From Gammaproteobacteria bacterium (GTDB lineage: Bacteria > Gemmatimonadota > Gemmatimonadetes > Longimicrobiales > Gaopeijiaceae), in NCBI GenBank assembly GCA_009843625.1, contig VYDD01000113.1, positions 1 through 16,377 on the forward strand: 16,377 nt of DNA, read 5' to 3'. A program made the translations under genes and the position numbers. The stretch's first letter is position 1. Each line of letters starts with the position of its first letter. The notes under the pieces were generated by a model. The model did not search any database. It was not told the origin of the DNA and was given only the letters and a program-made list of their open reading frames with translations. Positions 1 to 7,593 of the stretch are shown here, piece after piece.

Positions 1-933
1 GTGGGCTACGGGCCGCAGCGCGCCGCGCTCGACACCGGCACGGAGCTGATCGCCGCCACCCCGGGGCGCTTCATCGACCACATGCGCCGCGGGCAGGCCA
101 ACCTTGACCGGGTACGCTTCCTGGTGCTCGACGAAGCCGACCGCATGCTCGACATGGGGTTCCGCCCGCAGATCGAAAGCGTGCTCCGCAAGGTGCCGAG
201 AAAACGACAGACGATGCTCTTCTCGGCCACCATGCCGCACGGCGTTCACGCCCTCTCGCTGCAGGTCACCCGCGACCCGGTGCGCATCGAGGTGGCGCCT
301 TCCGGAACCACCGCGGAGGGAATCGACGAGCGGGTGTACTCCGTAAAGCCGGGGAAGAAGGAGGATCTGCTGGTCCGGCTCCTGGCCGACCCGGACTGGA
401 ACCACGTGCTCGTCTTCACCCGAACCAAGCGGGGCGCCGACATGCTGCTCACCCGGCTCCAGCGCGAGGGCATTTCCGTGGATGTCATGCACTCCGACCG
501 GCAGATGCGGCATCGGGTGCGGGCGCTCGACCGCTTCGCGACCGGAGGCGTGCGCGTCCTGGTGGCCACCGACATCGCGCAGCGCGGTCTGGACGTGGAA
601 GGCATCTCGCACGTGGTCAACTACGACATCCCGCTCGACCCCGGCGACTACGTCCACCGCATCGGCCGAACGGCGCGGGCGGGCGCGGCGGGCACGGCGG
701 TCAGCTTCCTGACTGCGCCCGACCTGGCGTACCTCAAGTCCATCGAACTCCTGCTGGGACGCACCCTGGAGCGCATCCATCTGCCCGAGTTCGACTACGC
801 CGGAACGCCCGTCGAGCAGCGCGATGAAGGTGCCCGGCGGCGGCATCCGCGCTCCGCGCGCGGGTTCGGGTTGAAGTGCGCGGATTATCTGAATCACGAG
901 GAACTGGAACGTCTCCTGGGGCGGAACCCCTAG
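1..933 (+). CDS. DEAD-box ATP-dependent RNA helicase, RhlE-like (5' end outside window)
   Basis: ATP-dependent RNA unwinding, probably in ribosome assembly, RNA turnover or cold adaptation (known for the family). The 310 residues visible contain, in order, TPGR (motif Ib, residues 20-23), DEAD (motif II, 44-47), SAT (motif III, 75-77), VLVFTRT (motif IV, 136-142), ATDIAQRGLDV (motif V, 189-199) and HRIGRTARAG (motif VI, 219-228). The Q motif and Walker A (motif I) are absent because they lie upstream of the window. The GTG at base 1 is therefore an internal Val (the usual context is GG-V-GYGPQ), not a start. The C-terminal tail after motif VI is short, about 80 residues, with an Arg-rich patch around 279-288. 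The assignment to the DEAD-box family is certain; the RhlE-like subtype is inference from the GYGPQ context. Confidence 0.95.
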   Translation: MGYGPQRAALDTGTELIAATPGRFIDHMRRGQANLDRVRFLVLDEADRMLDMGFRPQIESVLRKVPRKRQTMLFSATMPHGVHALSLQVTRDPVRIEVAPSGTTAEGIDERVYSVKPGKKEDLLVRLLADPDWNHVLVFTRTKRGADMLLTRLQREGISVDVMHSDRQMRHRVRALDRFATGGVRVLVATDIAQRGLDVEGISHVVNYDIPLDPGDYVHRIGRTARAGAAGTAVSFLTAPDLAYLKSIELLLGRTLERIHLPEFDYAGTPVEQRDEGARRRHPRSARGFGLKCADYLNHEELERLLGRNP

Positions 934-965
934 CGGGCAGACCTCCAACCGGAAGCAGACCTCTC

Positions 966-1373
966 ATGATCCTGAAGCGTTACGGCAGCAGACTGCACAG
1001 CGTCCAGCCGGACTTCGATTCCCGGGCCCTCACCGAGATCGGATTCCGCCGCGACCGGCGGCTCTCGCTGGGCGCCGAAGACTTCACGGAGGAGTACGAA
1101 GCCGTGGAGACGCTGGAGTTGTCCGCCAACGCGGACGGCCCCGTCCACGATCGGGCCGAGCAGGAGCTGCTGCGCAACCTCGAGCGCGAGTTGCGCCGGG
1201 TCGAAGCCGACGCTGGCGAGGGGGTGGTGGTCATCGAGAGCGCCCAGGGAGTCGACTATCCCAAGACCCGCGACCGGAAGCAGAACCAGGTCCGCGACGG
1301 CCGCAACCGGCTTTACTTCCACTGGACCGTCGATCCTCCGTTGCGGGTGAGCGTGTTTCGCCCCCGCGGTTGA
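966..1373 (+). CDS. hypothetical protein, 135 aa
   Basis: I do not recognise this family. The start is the ATG at 966, 32 bases after the helicase stop, with a weak GGAAG about 10 bases upstream. The same frame is open back to 876, but that would overlap the helicase and its composition looks non-coding. The protein is charged and soluble, with no signal peptide or membrane segment. It has an acidic middle (roughly residues 38-70), a likely helical Arg/Glu-rich stretch (about 66-80), and a basic, aromatic C-terminus with RDRKQNQ and LYFHW motifs that look like a conserved core. Its position suggests co-transcription with the helicase, so an RNA-related role is possible but unproven. The stop overlaps a candidate -35 element of the next unit. 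Confidence 0.7.
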   Translation: MILKRYGSRLHSVQPDFDSRALTEIGFRRDRRLSLGAEDFTEEYEAVETLELSANADGPVHDRAEQELLRNLERELRRVEADAGEGVVVIESAQGVDYPKTRDRKQNQVRDGRNRLYFHWTVDPPLRVSVFRPRG

Positions 1374-1400
1374 ATCCAATCCCCAGTTCTGACGTATGAT
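1370..1400 (+). promoter_or_regulatory. candidate sigma70-type promoter for the small basic-protein unit
   Basis: TTGAAT at 1370-1375 (4/6 to the -35 consensus) and TATGAT at 1395-1400 (5/6 to the -10 consensus) are separated by 19 bases, slightly longer than optimal. Transcription would begin near 1407, giving a leader of about 58 bases before the 1465 start. The -10 match is good for so GC-rich a background; the spacing and -35 are weak. Confidence 0.35.
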
Positions 1401-1464
1401 CAGTCATGCGGACCGTGTCAGGGTGACGCGGCCCGCCGCAGTCATAGATGCAAGGAGGTTGATG

Positions 1465-1626
1465 ATGTTGATCCGCAGATCCAGCACCCGTTTCAAGGGA
1501 CGGAGGGACTACACCCTTTCCAGCAGGCGCGAGACTCGCCCGACGGCGAGCGAACGGCTGCTCGGCAAGGAACCCCGCCCGCTGGCCACCCGGTCCCGCC
1601 GGGAACGGACGGCCGCCGCGGGGTGA
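1465..1626 (+). CDS. small, highly basic protein, 53 aa, strong RBS
   Basis: Family not recognised. A perfect AAGGAGG lies at 1452-1458, six bases before the ATG at 1465. An ATG at 1462 is in the same frame but only three bases from the SD, so 1465 is preferred. The product has 14 Arg and 2 Lys in 53 residues against 5 acidic residues, with paired Arg (RR) at several points and no hydrophobic segment. This suggests nucleic-acid binding (inference). About 85% of codons end in G or C, as in the flanking genes, which supports real coding. It is followed by a small hairpin and then a strong intrinsic terminator, so it appears to form a monocistronic transcript of roughly 300 bases. The alternative is that this is a structured small RNA whose open frame is incidental; the ideal SD argues against that. 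Confidence 0.55.
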   Translation: MLIRRSSTRFKGRRDYTLSSRRETRPTASERLLGKEPRPLATRSRRERTAAAG

Positions 1627-1633
1627 TCTCCGC

Positions 1634-1649
1634 GATCCCGCGAGGGATC
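1634..1649 (+). other. GCGA-tetraloop hairpin before the terminator
   Basis: A perfect 6-bp stem, GATCCC/GGGATC, closes a GNRA-type GCGA loop. It lies just after the small gene's stop and 23 bases before the terminator stem, so the transcript's 3' end would carry two hairpins in tandem. It may protect the 3' end or be incidental. Confidence 0.35.
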
Positions 1650-1672
1650 CGGGCTGACACACCAACACGAAC

Positions 1673-1713
1673 ACGGAGCCCCGAGGATCAACTCGGGGCT
1701 CCGTTGCTTTTCT
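1673..1713 (+). terminator. strong intrinsic terminator
   Basis: A perfect 13-bp G/C-rich stem (1673-1685 with 1692-1704) closes a GATCAA loop and is followed by TGCTTTTCT. It ends the plus-strand transcript of the 1465-1626 gene and anything reading through from the helicase. It lies 16 bases past the stop of the convergent S9 peptidase gene. On that strand only a looser T-rich run (GTTCGTGTTGG) follows the stem, so it may work weakly in both directions. Confidence 0.85.
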
Positions 1714-1728
1714 GATGGGGATCCGCGT

Positions 1729-3750
1729 TCAGCGCGCGCCGTCCTCCGTCACCGGCATCGGCGTCATCCACCTCTCGAACCAGCTGCGCAGGTAGAGCTG
1801 GGTGCGAAGGAAGTTGGAGGGGATGCTCGAGGTGCCGTGCCACTCGTCCTTGAAGCGCACCATGGCCGCCGGGACCTTCAGGACCCGCAGCGCCTGGTAG
1901 AACTCCTCGGTCTGCGCCATGGGCGTGCGCAGGTCCATCTCGCCGGTCATGAGCATGGTGGGCGTGGTCACGTTGCCCACGTACATCAGCGGAGAGCGGC
2001 GCAGGTGCTCCGAGGGGTCGTCCCAGGGGAAGTGCTCGAAGTTCTTGTACCAGGTGGCTCCATCGGTCGTGCCGACGAACGACAGCCAGTTGGTGACCGG
2101 ACAGTTCGCGGATGCCGCCCGGAAGCGGTCGGTGTGGCCGACGACCCATGAGGTCAGCACGCCGCCCCCGGAGCAGCCGTAGACGAACATGTTGTCGGTA
2201 TCGACGTAGCCCCGGGCGATCACCTCGTCGACGCCGTTCATCAGGTCGTCGTAGTCCTTGCCCGGATAGGCGTTCTTGATGGCATTGCCGAAGGGGCTGC
2301 CGTAGCCCGAGCTGCCGCGCGGGTTGGTGTAGAGCACCACGTAGCCGTTGGCGGCGTGGTTCTGCCAGCCGAAGTTGAACCCCACGTTGTACATCCCGTG
2401 GGGTCCGCCGTGGATCGCGAGGATGAGGGGATAGCGCTCGGACGGATCGAAGTCGGGCGGCTTGATGACCCAGCCCTGGATATCGAAGTCGTCGACCGAC
2501 TTGTACCAGACCTCCTCGACTTCGCCGAGCCTGACGTCGGCCAGGATGTCGTCGTTGACGCGCGTAAGCTGCCGGATGTCGCCGGGGCTGTCGAGCGCGA
2601 AGGAGATGACGTCTCCCGCCTCGTGATAGCTCGTGAGCGTGCCCACCGCGCGGCCGCGCTCGTCGACCGTGGTGACCGCGAGCATGTGGTTCCCGCTGGT
2701 CACCGCGCGGGGCTCACCATTCACCGGGGCGAACCAGAGGTTCGAGTTGCCCGTCATGGCGGCGGTGAAGTACACCCCGCTGCCGTCCCGGGCCCAGGTC
2801 ACGCCCGAAAGCCGGCGCCCCAGCTCGCTCGCGATGAGCCGTGAGCCCGAGCCGTCCGCATTCATCACGTACAGGCCGGTCTCCACGTAGGTGTCGTCGG
2901 ACCAGTCGTTGGCCTGGTAGGCGATCAGGCTGCCGTCGGGAGAGGGGACCGGGCTCCCGTCGGGGCCGCGGTGGTCGGTGATCTGCCGAATCGCGCGCGA
3001 GCGCACGTTGACGGCGTAGATCTCGGACTCGCGCCAGGTCTGGTCGATGTCCTCGGAGTCCTCGATGCGCAGCGACTGGAAGACGATCTCCGAACCGTCG
3101 GGCATCCACTGCGGGGCGGAGTGGTTCCAGTCGCCGTCGGTGAGCTGGCGGGGCGTGCCGCCTTCCGCGGGCACCAGGAAGAGGTGCTGGAAGCCGTCGT
3201 CGATGTAGCCCCGGCGGTCACGGCGATAGGTCAGCCGTGTGACGATCTTGGGGGCTTCGGTCCAGCTCGCCCCCTCGGGCGGAGCGGGCATGTCGATGGC
3301 CCAGCGTTCGTCCGACGGCACCGTCATGACGAAGGAGATGTGGGTGCCGTCCGGCGACCAGGCGATGTCCGACGGGCTCTCCTCGAGCCGCGTGATCTGG
3401 GTTGTGGCGCCCTCGGCGTCCATCCAGCGCACGAAGATCTGCGAGTCGTTCAGGAAGGCGATGCGGGTGCCGTCGGGCGACCAGCGCGGGCTCGATCCCT
3501 CGAGCAGGAAGCGCGCACGCGAGCCGTCGGCGTTCATCACCCACACCGACGAGGCCCTGCGGTCGTCCTGCTGGTCCACCCAGGACCGCGTGTACACGAT
3601 CCGGCTGCCGTCGGGCGAGATGCGGGGATCGGCCACCCACTCCCAGTCCAGGTACTTGTCGAGCGACAGCACCTCCCCCTCCTGGGCGGAGACCTGGGGC
3701 GCGAAGGCGAGCAGGAGAAACAGCGGGATCATTCGGGCTCGGCGGACCAT
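1729..3750 (-). CDS. exported S9-family serine peptidase (DPP / acylaminoacyl-peptidase type)
   Basis: Secreted or periplasmic peptidase that removes dipeptides or acyl-amino acids from oligopeptides (family knowledge). Length is 673 residues. A Sec signal peptide covers residues 1-22 (VSA before QEG). An N-terminal beta-propeller carries repeated SPDG/PDGS motifs of the PD40/TolB type, for example residues 45-48. The C-terminal alpha/beta-hydrolase domain has the HGGPHG oxyanion loop (447-452), nucleophile Ser527 in GCSGG, Asp606 in GEMDLRTP and His638 in EWHG, so the triad is complete. The frame is open upstream to 4077, but that extension lacks coding character. The ATG at 3750 is chosen because GGAGG lies exactly six bases upstream; an ATG at 3756 abuts the GGAGG. 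It is divergent from the second S9 gene. The exact substrate cannot be told. Confidence 0.93.
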   Translation of the reverse strand: MVRRARMIPLFLLLAFAPQVSAQEGEVLSLDKYLDWEWVADPRISPDGSRIVYTRSWVDQQDDRRASSVWVMNADGSRARFLLEGSSPRWSPDGTRIAFLNDSQIFVRWMDAEGATTQITRLEESPSDIAWSPDGTHISFVMTVPSDERWAIDMPAPPEGASWTEAPKIVTRLTYRRDRRGYIDDGFQHLFLVPAEGGTPRQLTDGDWNHSAPQWMPDGSEIVFQSLRIEDSEDIDQTWRESEIYAVNVRSRAIRQITDHRGPDGSPVPSPDGSLIAYQANDWSDDTYVETGLYVMNADGSGSRLIASELGRRLSGVTWARDGSGVYFTAAMTGNSNLWFAPVNGEPRAVTSGNHMLAVTTVDERGRAVGTLTSYHEAGDVISFALDSPGDIRQLTRVNDDILADVRLGEVEEVWYKSVDDFDIQGWVIKPPDFDPSERYPLILAIHGGPHGMYNVGFNFGWQNHAANGYVVLYTNPRGSSGYGSPFGNAIKNAYPGKDYDDLMNGVDEVIARGYVDTDNMFVYGCSGGGVLTSWVVGHTDRFRAASANCPVTNWLSFVGTTDGATWYKNFEHFPWDDPSEHLRRSPLMYVGNVTTPTMLMTGEMDLRTPMAQTEEFYQALRVLKVPAAMVRFKDEWHGTSSIPSNFLRTQLYLRSWFERWMTPMPVTEDGAR

Positions 3751-3756
3751 CTTCAT

Positions 3757-3761
3757 CCTCC
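3757..3761 (-). promoter_or_regulatory. ribosome binding site that decides the S9 peptidase start
   Basis: Read on the minus strand, GGAGG is followed by ATGAAG and then ATG. The first ATG touches the SD and the second (3750) is at the optimal six-base spacing, so translation most likely begins at 3750. Confidence 0.6.
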
Positions 3762-3904
3762 GGAAAAGCAAGCGCACTCTTGAGCCTTTGAAGAACTCGG
3801 GAACAGAAGCGAAAGCTACCGGAGTCGAAACTCGCGGGCCAGAGAGCCCGGCCATTTGCTCCCGCGCCTCGGGTGCCCCCACATTCCGGGTCTGTACGGT
3901 TCGA

Positions 3905-3923
3905 ACGCCAGCACGTCTGGCGT
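3905..3923. repeat. inverted repeat in the divergent peptidase promoter region
   Basis: ACGCCAG and CTGGCGT are perfect 7-bp arms around a CACGT centre, in the 198-bp region between the two divergently transcribed S9 peptidase genes. It sits 13 bases before the Shine-Dalgarno of the plus-strand gene. It could be an operator or a leader hairpin for that gene. No clear -35/-10 pair was found in this region on either strand. Confidence 0.4.
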
Positions 3924-3948
3924 GCCACGTGATTCCGGAGAGACCATC

Positions 3949-6444
3949 ATGGCCCCGACCACCACACCCTCCCGCCCCATGTCCACGGCCCGGCGATCCT
4001 ACGGCAGAGCACGGAGACTGCTGCCGGCCACGCTCGTGGCGGCCTGCGCCGCCGCGTTTCTGGCCTCGGCCGCGCACGACGTCTCCGCCCAGGAGGGATA
4101 TCGCATGCCTCCCCAGGAGATCGTGCGCATCCTCGACGCGCCTCCGCCCCCGTTCGTGAACGTCAGCCCGGACGGGGAGTGGATCGTGCTCACGGGGCGC
4201 CGCAGCATGCCCTCGATCGAGGACATGGCGCAGCCCATGCTTCGCTTGGGTGGCCGGCGCATCAATCCGGCGACCACCGGCGTCTTCGGACCTTCAACGG
4301 GACGCGATCCGGGACTGACCACCACCCTCTCCGTGATGAATGTCGCCGATGGTTCCCAGCGATCCGTCGACGCGCCGGAGGGCGGTTGGGGCGTGCCACG
4401 CTTTGCTCCCGCAGGTGACCGGTTCGCGATCACGCGCACCGTGAGCGACGGGATCGAGCTCTGGACCGGAAGCGTCTCGGAGGCCAGTGCCCGGAGGCTC
4501 ACCGGGGAGCGGCTGAACGGGGTGCGCGGAGAGCCCTGCCAGTGGATGCCGGGCGGGGACGAGCTGCTCTGCACCCTGGTGCCCTCGGGACGCGGGCCCT
4601 CGCCCATGGCGCCCCCGGTCCCGGGCGGTCCGGTCATCCAGGAAGCCGAAGGAAGGACCGCCCCGGTGCGCACCTACCAGGACCTCATCGAAGACTCCCA
4701 CGGCGCAGCGCTGTACGAGTACTTCGCCACCTCCCAGCCCGCCATCGTGGATGCGGACGACGGGACGGTGCGCACGCTGGGGGAGCCCGGCATCTGGAAT
4801 CTCAGCCGTTCGCCCAGCGGCGCGTACATCCTCGCGGAGAGGACGGTGCGCCCCTTCTCCTATCTGGTGCCGGATTCGCGCTTCCCGAAAGAGCTGCAAA
4901 TCTGGAGCCGGGACGGCGGCGTGGTGGCCGAAGTCGCGGCGCTCCCGCTCGCGGACAGAGCCCCCATCGGAGGCGTGGAAGAGGGTCCGCGCGGACACCG
5001 CTGGATGCCCGGCGAGGACCACACCCTCATGTGGGTCGAGGCGCTGGACGGGGGCGATCCCTGGACGGAGGCCGAGCACCGCGACCAGGTGATGCGGCTG
5101 GCTGCGCCCTTCGACGGCGATGCCGCGGAGGTGGCGCGCACGGCACTCCGCTACGCGGGACTCTCGCGGGGGGAGGATGGTCTGGCGTTGCTGACCGAGT
5201 CGTGGCGACGGTCCAACACGGTGCGCACCTGGCAGATCGATGTGGACGGCGGCGACGAGCCCAGGCTGATCTGGGAGCGCAACTCGCAGGACCGCTACGG
5301 CGATCCCGGGACCCCGGTGACGCGGCGCGCGGAGAACGGCGAGTCGCTCATCGTACAGGACGGCGACTGGATCTTCCTGACGGGCGCGGGCGCCTCGGAT
5401 GCCGGCGACCATCCCTTCCTCGACCGAATGAACCTCGCCACCGGCGAGAGCGAGCGCCTCTTCCAGGCCTCCCCGGGCAGCTACGAGTCCGTGGTCGCCA
5501 TGCTCGACGACGACGGCCGCCGCGTCCTCACCCGGTACGAGACGCCTCTCGAGCCGCCGAACTATTTCGTGCGCGACACCCGTTCCGAGGACCGCAGGCA
5601 GCTGACCCGGTTCGAGAACCCCCATCCCGAACTCTCCGACGTGACGCGCCAGTTCGTCACCTACGAGCGCGAGGACGGGGTGCAGCTCTCAGGGACGCTC
5701 TACCTGCCCGCCGACTACGAGGAGGGAACGCGGCTGCCCACAATCGTTTGGGCCTATCCGCGCGAGTATTCGAACCCCGACGTGGCCGGCCAGGTGCGCG
5801 GCTCGCCCAGCCGCTTCACGCGCGTGGGCGGCGCCTCACACCTCTTCTTCCTCACCCAGGGGTACGCCGTCTTCGACGGACCCACCATGCCGATCATCGG
5901 CGAGGAGACGCCCAACGACACGTATGTGGATCAGCTCGTAAGCTCCGCCGCGGCGGCGGTGGACAAGGTGGTCGAAATGGGCGTCACCGACCGCGGCCGG
6001 GTCGGCGTCGGCGGCCACAGCTACGGCGCCTTCATGACCGCCAACCTGCTCGCCCACTCCGACCTGTTCCAGGCCGGTATCGCGCGCAGCGGCGCCTACA
6101 ACCGCACCCTCACGCCCTTCGGCTTCCAGAACGAGCGCCGCACCTTCTGGGAGGCGGGCGACGTCTACTTCGCGATGTCGCCGTTCATGCACGCCGACGA
6201 TATCAACGAGCCGATGATCCTCATCCACGGGGAGGCCGACAACAACTCGGGGACCTTCCCGGTGCAGTCCCGGCGCATGTTCCACGCGATGAAGGGCAAC
6301 GGGGGCACGGCCCGCCTGGTGATGCTTCCCCACGAGAGCCACGGCTACCGGGGGCGTGAATCGGTGATGCACGCGCTGGCCGAGATGGTGGAGTGGATGG
6401 ACATGTACGTGAAGAACGCGGGCGTGCCGGTGATGGACCGGTAG
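3949..6444 (+). CDS. exported S9-family serine peptidase, glutamyl-endopeptidase-like (S9D)
   Basis: Predicted secreted serine peptidase of 831 residues. The start is the ATG at 3949 with GGAGAG six bases upstream; the frame extends to 3856 without coding character. An Arg-rich n-region and a hydrophobic segment lead to a Sec cleavage site after VSA (residue 47). A lipobox-like VAAC at 30-33 makes a lipoprotein a less likely alternative. A long, divergent propeller-type N-terminal region is followed by the catalytic domain, with Ser691 in GGHSYG, Asp764 in HGEADNNSGT and His798 in PHESHGY. The DNNSGT and LPHESHGYRGRES motifs resemble plant chloroplast glutamyl endopeptidase (CGEP) and its bacterial relatives rather than DPP-IV. 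Cleavage after Glu is therefore the best guess, from family resemblance only. It is divergent from the other S9 peptidase, and both signal peptides end VSAQEG. Confidence 0.93.
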   Translation: MAPTTTPSRPMSTARRSYGRARRLLPATLVAACAAAFLASAAHDVSAQEGYRMPPQEIVRILDAPPPPFVNVSPDGEWIVLTGRRSMPSIEDMAQPMLRLGGRRINPATTGVFGPSTGRDPGLTTTLSVMNVADGSQRSVDAPEGGWGVPRFAPAGDRFAITRTVSDGIELWTGSVSEASARRLTGERLNGVRGEPCQWMPGGDELLCTLVPSGRGPSPMAPPVPGGPVIQEAEGRTAPVRTYQDLIEDSHGAALYEYFATSQPAIVDADDGTVRTLGEPGIWNLSRSPSGAYILAERTVRPFSYLVPDSRFPKELQIWSRDGGVVAEVAALPLADRAPIGGVEEGPRGHRWMPGEDHTLMWVEALDGGDPWTEAEHRDQVMRLAAPFDGDAAEVARTALRYAGLSRGEDGLALLTESWRRSNTVRTWQIDVDGGDEPRLIWERNSQDRYGDPGTPVTRRAENGESLIVQDGDWIFLTGAGASDAGDHPFLDRMNLATGESERLFQASPGSYESVVAMLDDDGRRVLTRYETPLEPPNYFVRDTRSEDRRQLTRFENPHPELSDVTRQFVTYEREDGVQLSGTLYLPADYEEGTRLPTIVWAYPREYSNPDVAGQVRGSPSRFTRVGGASHLFFLTQGYAVFDGPTMPIIGEETPNDTYVDQLVSSAAAAVDKVVEMGVTDRGRVGVGGHSYGAFMTANLLAHSDLFQAGIARSGAYNRTLTPFGFQNERRTFWEAGDVYFAMSPFMHADDINEPMILIHGEADNNSGTFPVQSRRMFHAMKGNGGTARLVMLPHESHGYRGRESVMHALAEMVEWMDMYVKNAGVPVMDR

Positions 6445-6489
6445 GGGCGTGAGCGAGGGGCTGGAGGCGATTGCGCGGTGACCTGACCC

Positions 6490-7581
6490 ATGCCCGTCCG
6501 CGCAGCCGTCATGACAGGCCCGCACGAGCCCATGGTCGTGCAGACCCTGGAGGACCCGGACCTGGAGCCCGGCGCCGTCCTCCTGGAGACCATCGCCAGC
6601 GAGGTGTGCGGCACCGACGTGCACCTGTGGCACGGGCGGCTCGCCGGGGTGCCTTACCCCATCATTCCCGGCCATGTGAGCGTGGGCAGGGTGGCCGAGG
6701 CGCGCGGGGTGGAGCGCGACGCGGTCGGGCGGCCGCTCGCGCCCGGCGACGTGGTGACCTTCCTCGACGTGCACGAGACCTGCTACCGCTGCTACCACTG
6801 CCTGGTGGCGCGCCAGCCCAACCGGTGTCCGGCGCGGAAGGTGTACGGCATCACCTACACCCTGGCGGAAGGGCTGCTGGGGGGTTGGGCGGAGCGCATT
6901 TACCTGCAGCCGGGCGTGCGCATCCTCAAGCTGCCGCGCAACCTCGACGCGGACGACGTGATCGGGGGCGGCTGCGGGCTCTTCACCGGCTTCGCCGCGG
7001 TGGATCGCGCCGAGGCGCGCATGGGAGACGTGGTGGTGGTGCAGGGGGCCGGTCCGGTGGGACTGGCGGCCGCCGCCTTCGCCGGTCTCTCGGGCGCGGC
7101 CGAGGTCGTGCTCATCGGCGATCCGGACGCCCGCCTGACGCTCGGCGCGCGCATGGGAGCGGACGTCACGCTGTCCCTGTCGGGAACAACGCCGGAGGAG
7201 CGCCTCGACGCGGTCATGGACCGCACCGGGGGGCGCGGGGCCGACCTGGTCATCGAGGCCAGCGGCAACCCGGCCGCCATCCCCGAGGGATTCGCGCTCG
7301 TCCGCGACGGGGGCCGCTATGTCGTGGCCGGGCATTACACGGACGCCGGGCCGGTCGACATCAATCCCCACACCGACATCAACCGCAAACACGTGGACGT
7401 GCGGGGCCAGTGGGGGACCGACTTCCATCATCTGGTACGGGCCCTGCGGCTGCTGTCCCGACACCTCGATCGCATGCCCTTCGCCGAGGTGATCGGGGCG
7501 CGCTATCCGCTCGAGAGCACGCAGCAGGCGCTCGAGGATGTGGCCGCGCTGCGGGTCACGAAGGCGCTTGTGGTGCCCTGA
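6490..7581 (+). CDS. zinc-type medium-chain alcohol dehydrogenase, TM0436-like
   Basis: NAD(P)-dependent oxidation of an unidentified alcohol or polyol in the cytoplasm; 363 residues, normal for the family. Likely catalytic zinc ligands are Cys40 (CGTD), His62 and Cys162. The Glu that usually follows the His (GHE) is Val63 here. The structural-zinc lobe has Cys98, 101, 104 and 113. The Rossmann motif GAGPVG is at 186-191. The segment from the Cys cluster through RKVYG and the GGWAE motif resembles the Thermotoga TM0436-like branch (from memory). The ATG at 6490 gives the usual short MDR N-terminus; no strong SD is visible. It lies 45 bases after the S9 peptidase on the same strand and may be co-transcribed, though the functions have no obvious link. 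Its stop lies only 12 bases from the convergent regulator's stop. Confidence 0.9.
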   Translation: MPVRAAVMTGPHEPMVVQTLEDPDLEPGAVLLETIASEVCGTDVHLWHGRLAGVPYPIIPGHVSVGRVAEARGVERDAVGRPLAPGDVVTFLDVHETCYRCYHCLVARQPNRCPARKVYGITYTLAEGLLGGWAERIYLQPGVRILKLPRNLDADDVIGGGCGLFTGFAAVDRAEARMGDVVVVQGAGPVGLAAAAFAGLSGAAEVVLIGDPDARLTLGARMGADVTLSLSGTTPEERLDAVMDRTGGRGADLVIEASGNPAAIPEGFALVRDGGRYVVAGHYTDAGPVDINPHTDINRKHVDVRGQWGTDFHHLVRALRLLSRHLDRMPFAEVIGARYPLESTQQALEDVAALRVTKALVVP

Positions 7582-7593
7582 CGGCCTCGGACG

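Noticed and set aside
1400..1640. The small basic-protein region as a known RNA (tmRNA, RNase P, SRP RNA or a riboswitch)
   Set aside because: I could not match any conserved core element of these families, and the SD and start arrangement favour a small mRNA.
3835..3850. CGGGC...GCCCG hairpin in the divergent peptidase region
   Set aside because: Five G/C pairs are common by chance in this composition, and there is no other signal nearby.
3751..4077. N-terminal extension of the minus-strand S9 peptidase
   Set aside because: It would place about 109 Arg/Gly-rich residues before a good signal peptide and overlap the divergent gene's 5' end; the SD supports 3750.
5836..7464. A 542-codon minus-strand open frame spanning the S9D peptidase end and the dehydrogenase
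   Set aside because: It crosses two well-supported plus-strand genes and its His/Val-rich translation has no recognisable domain.
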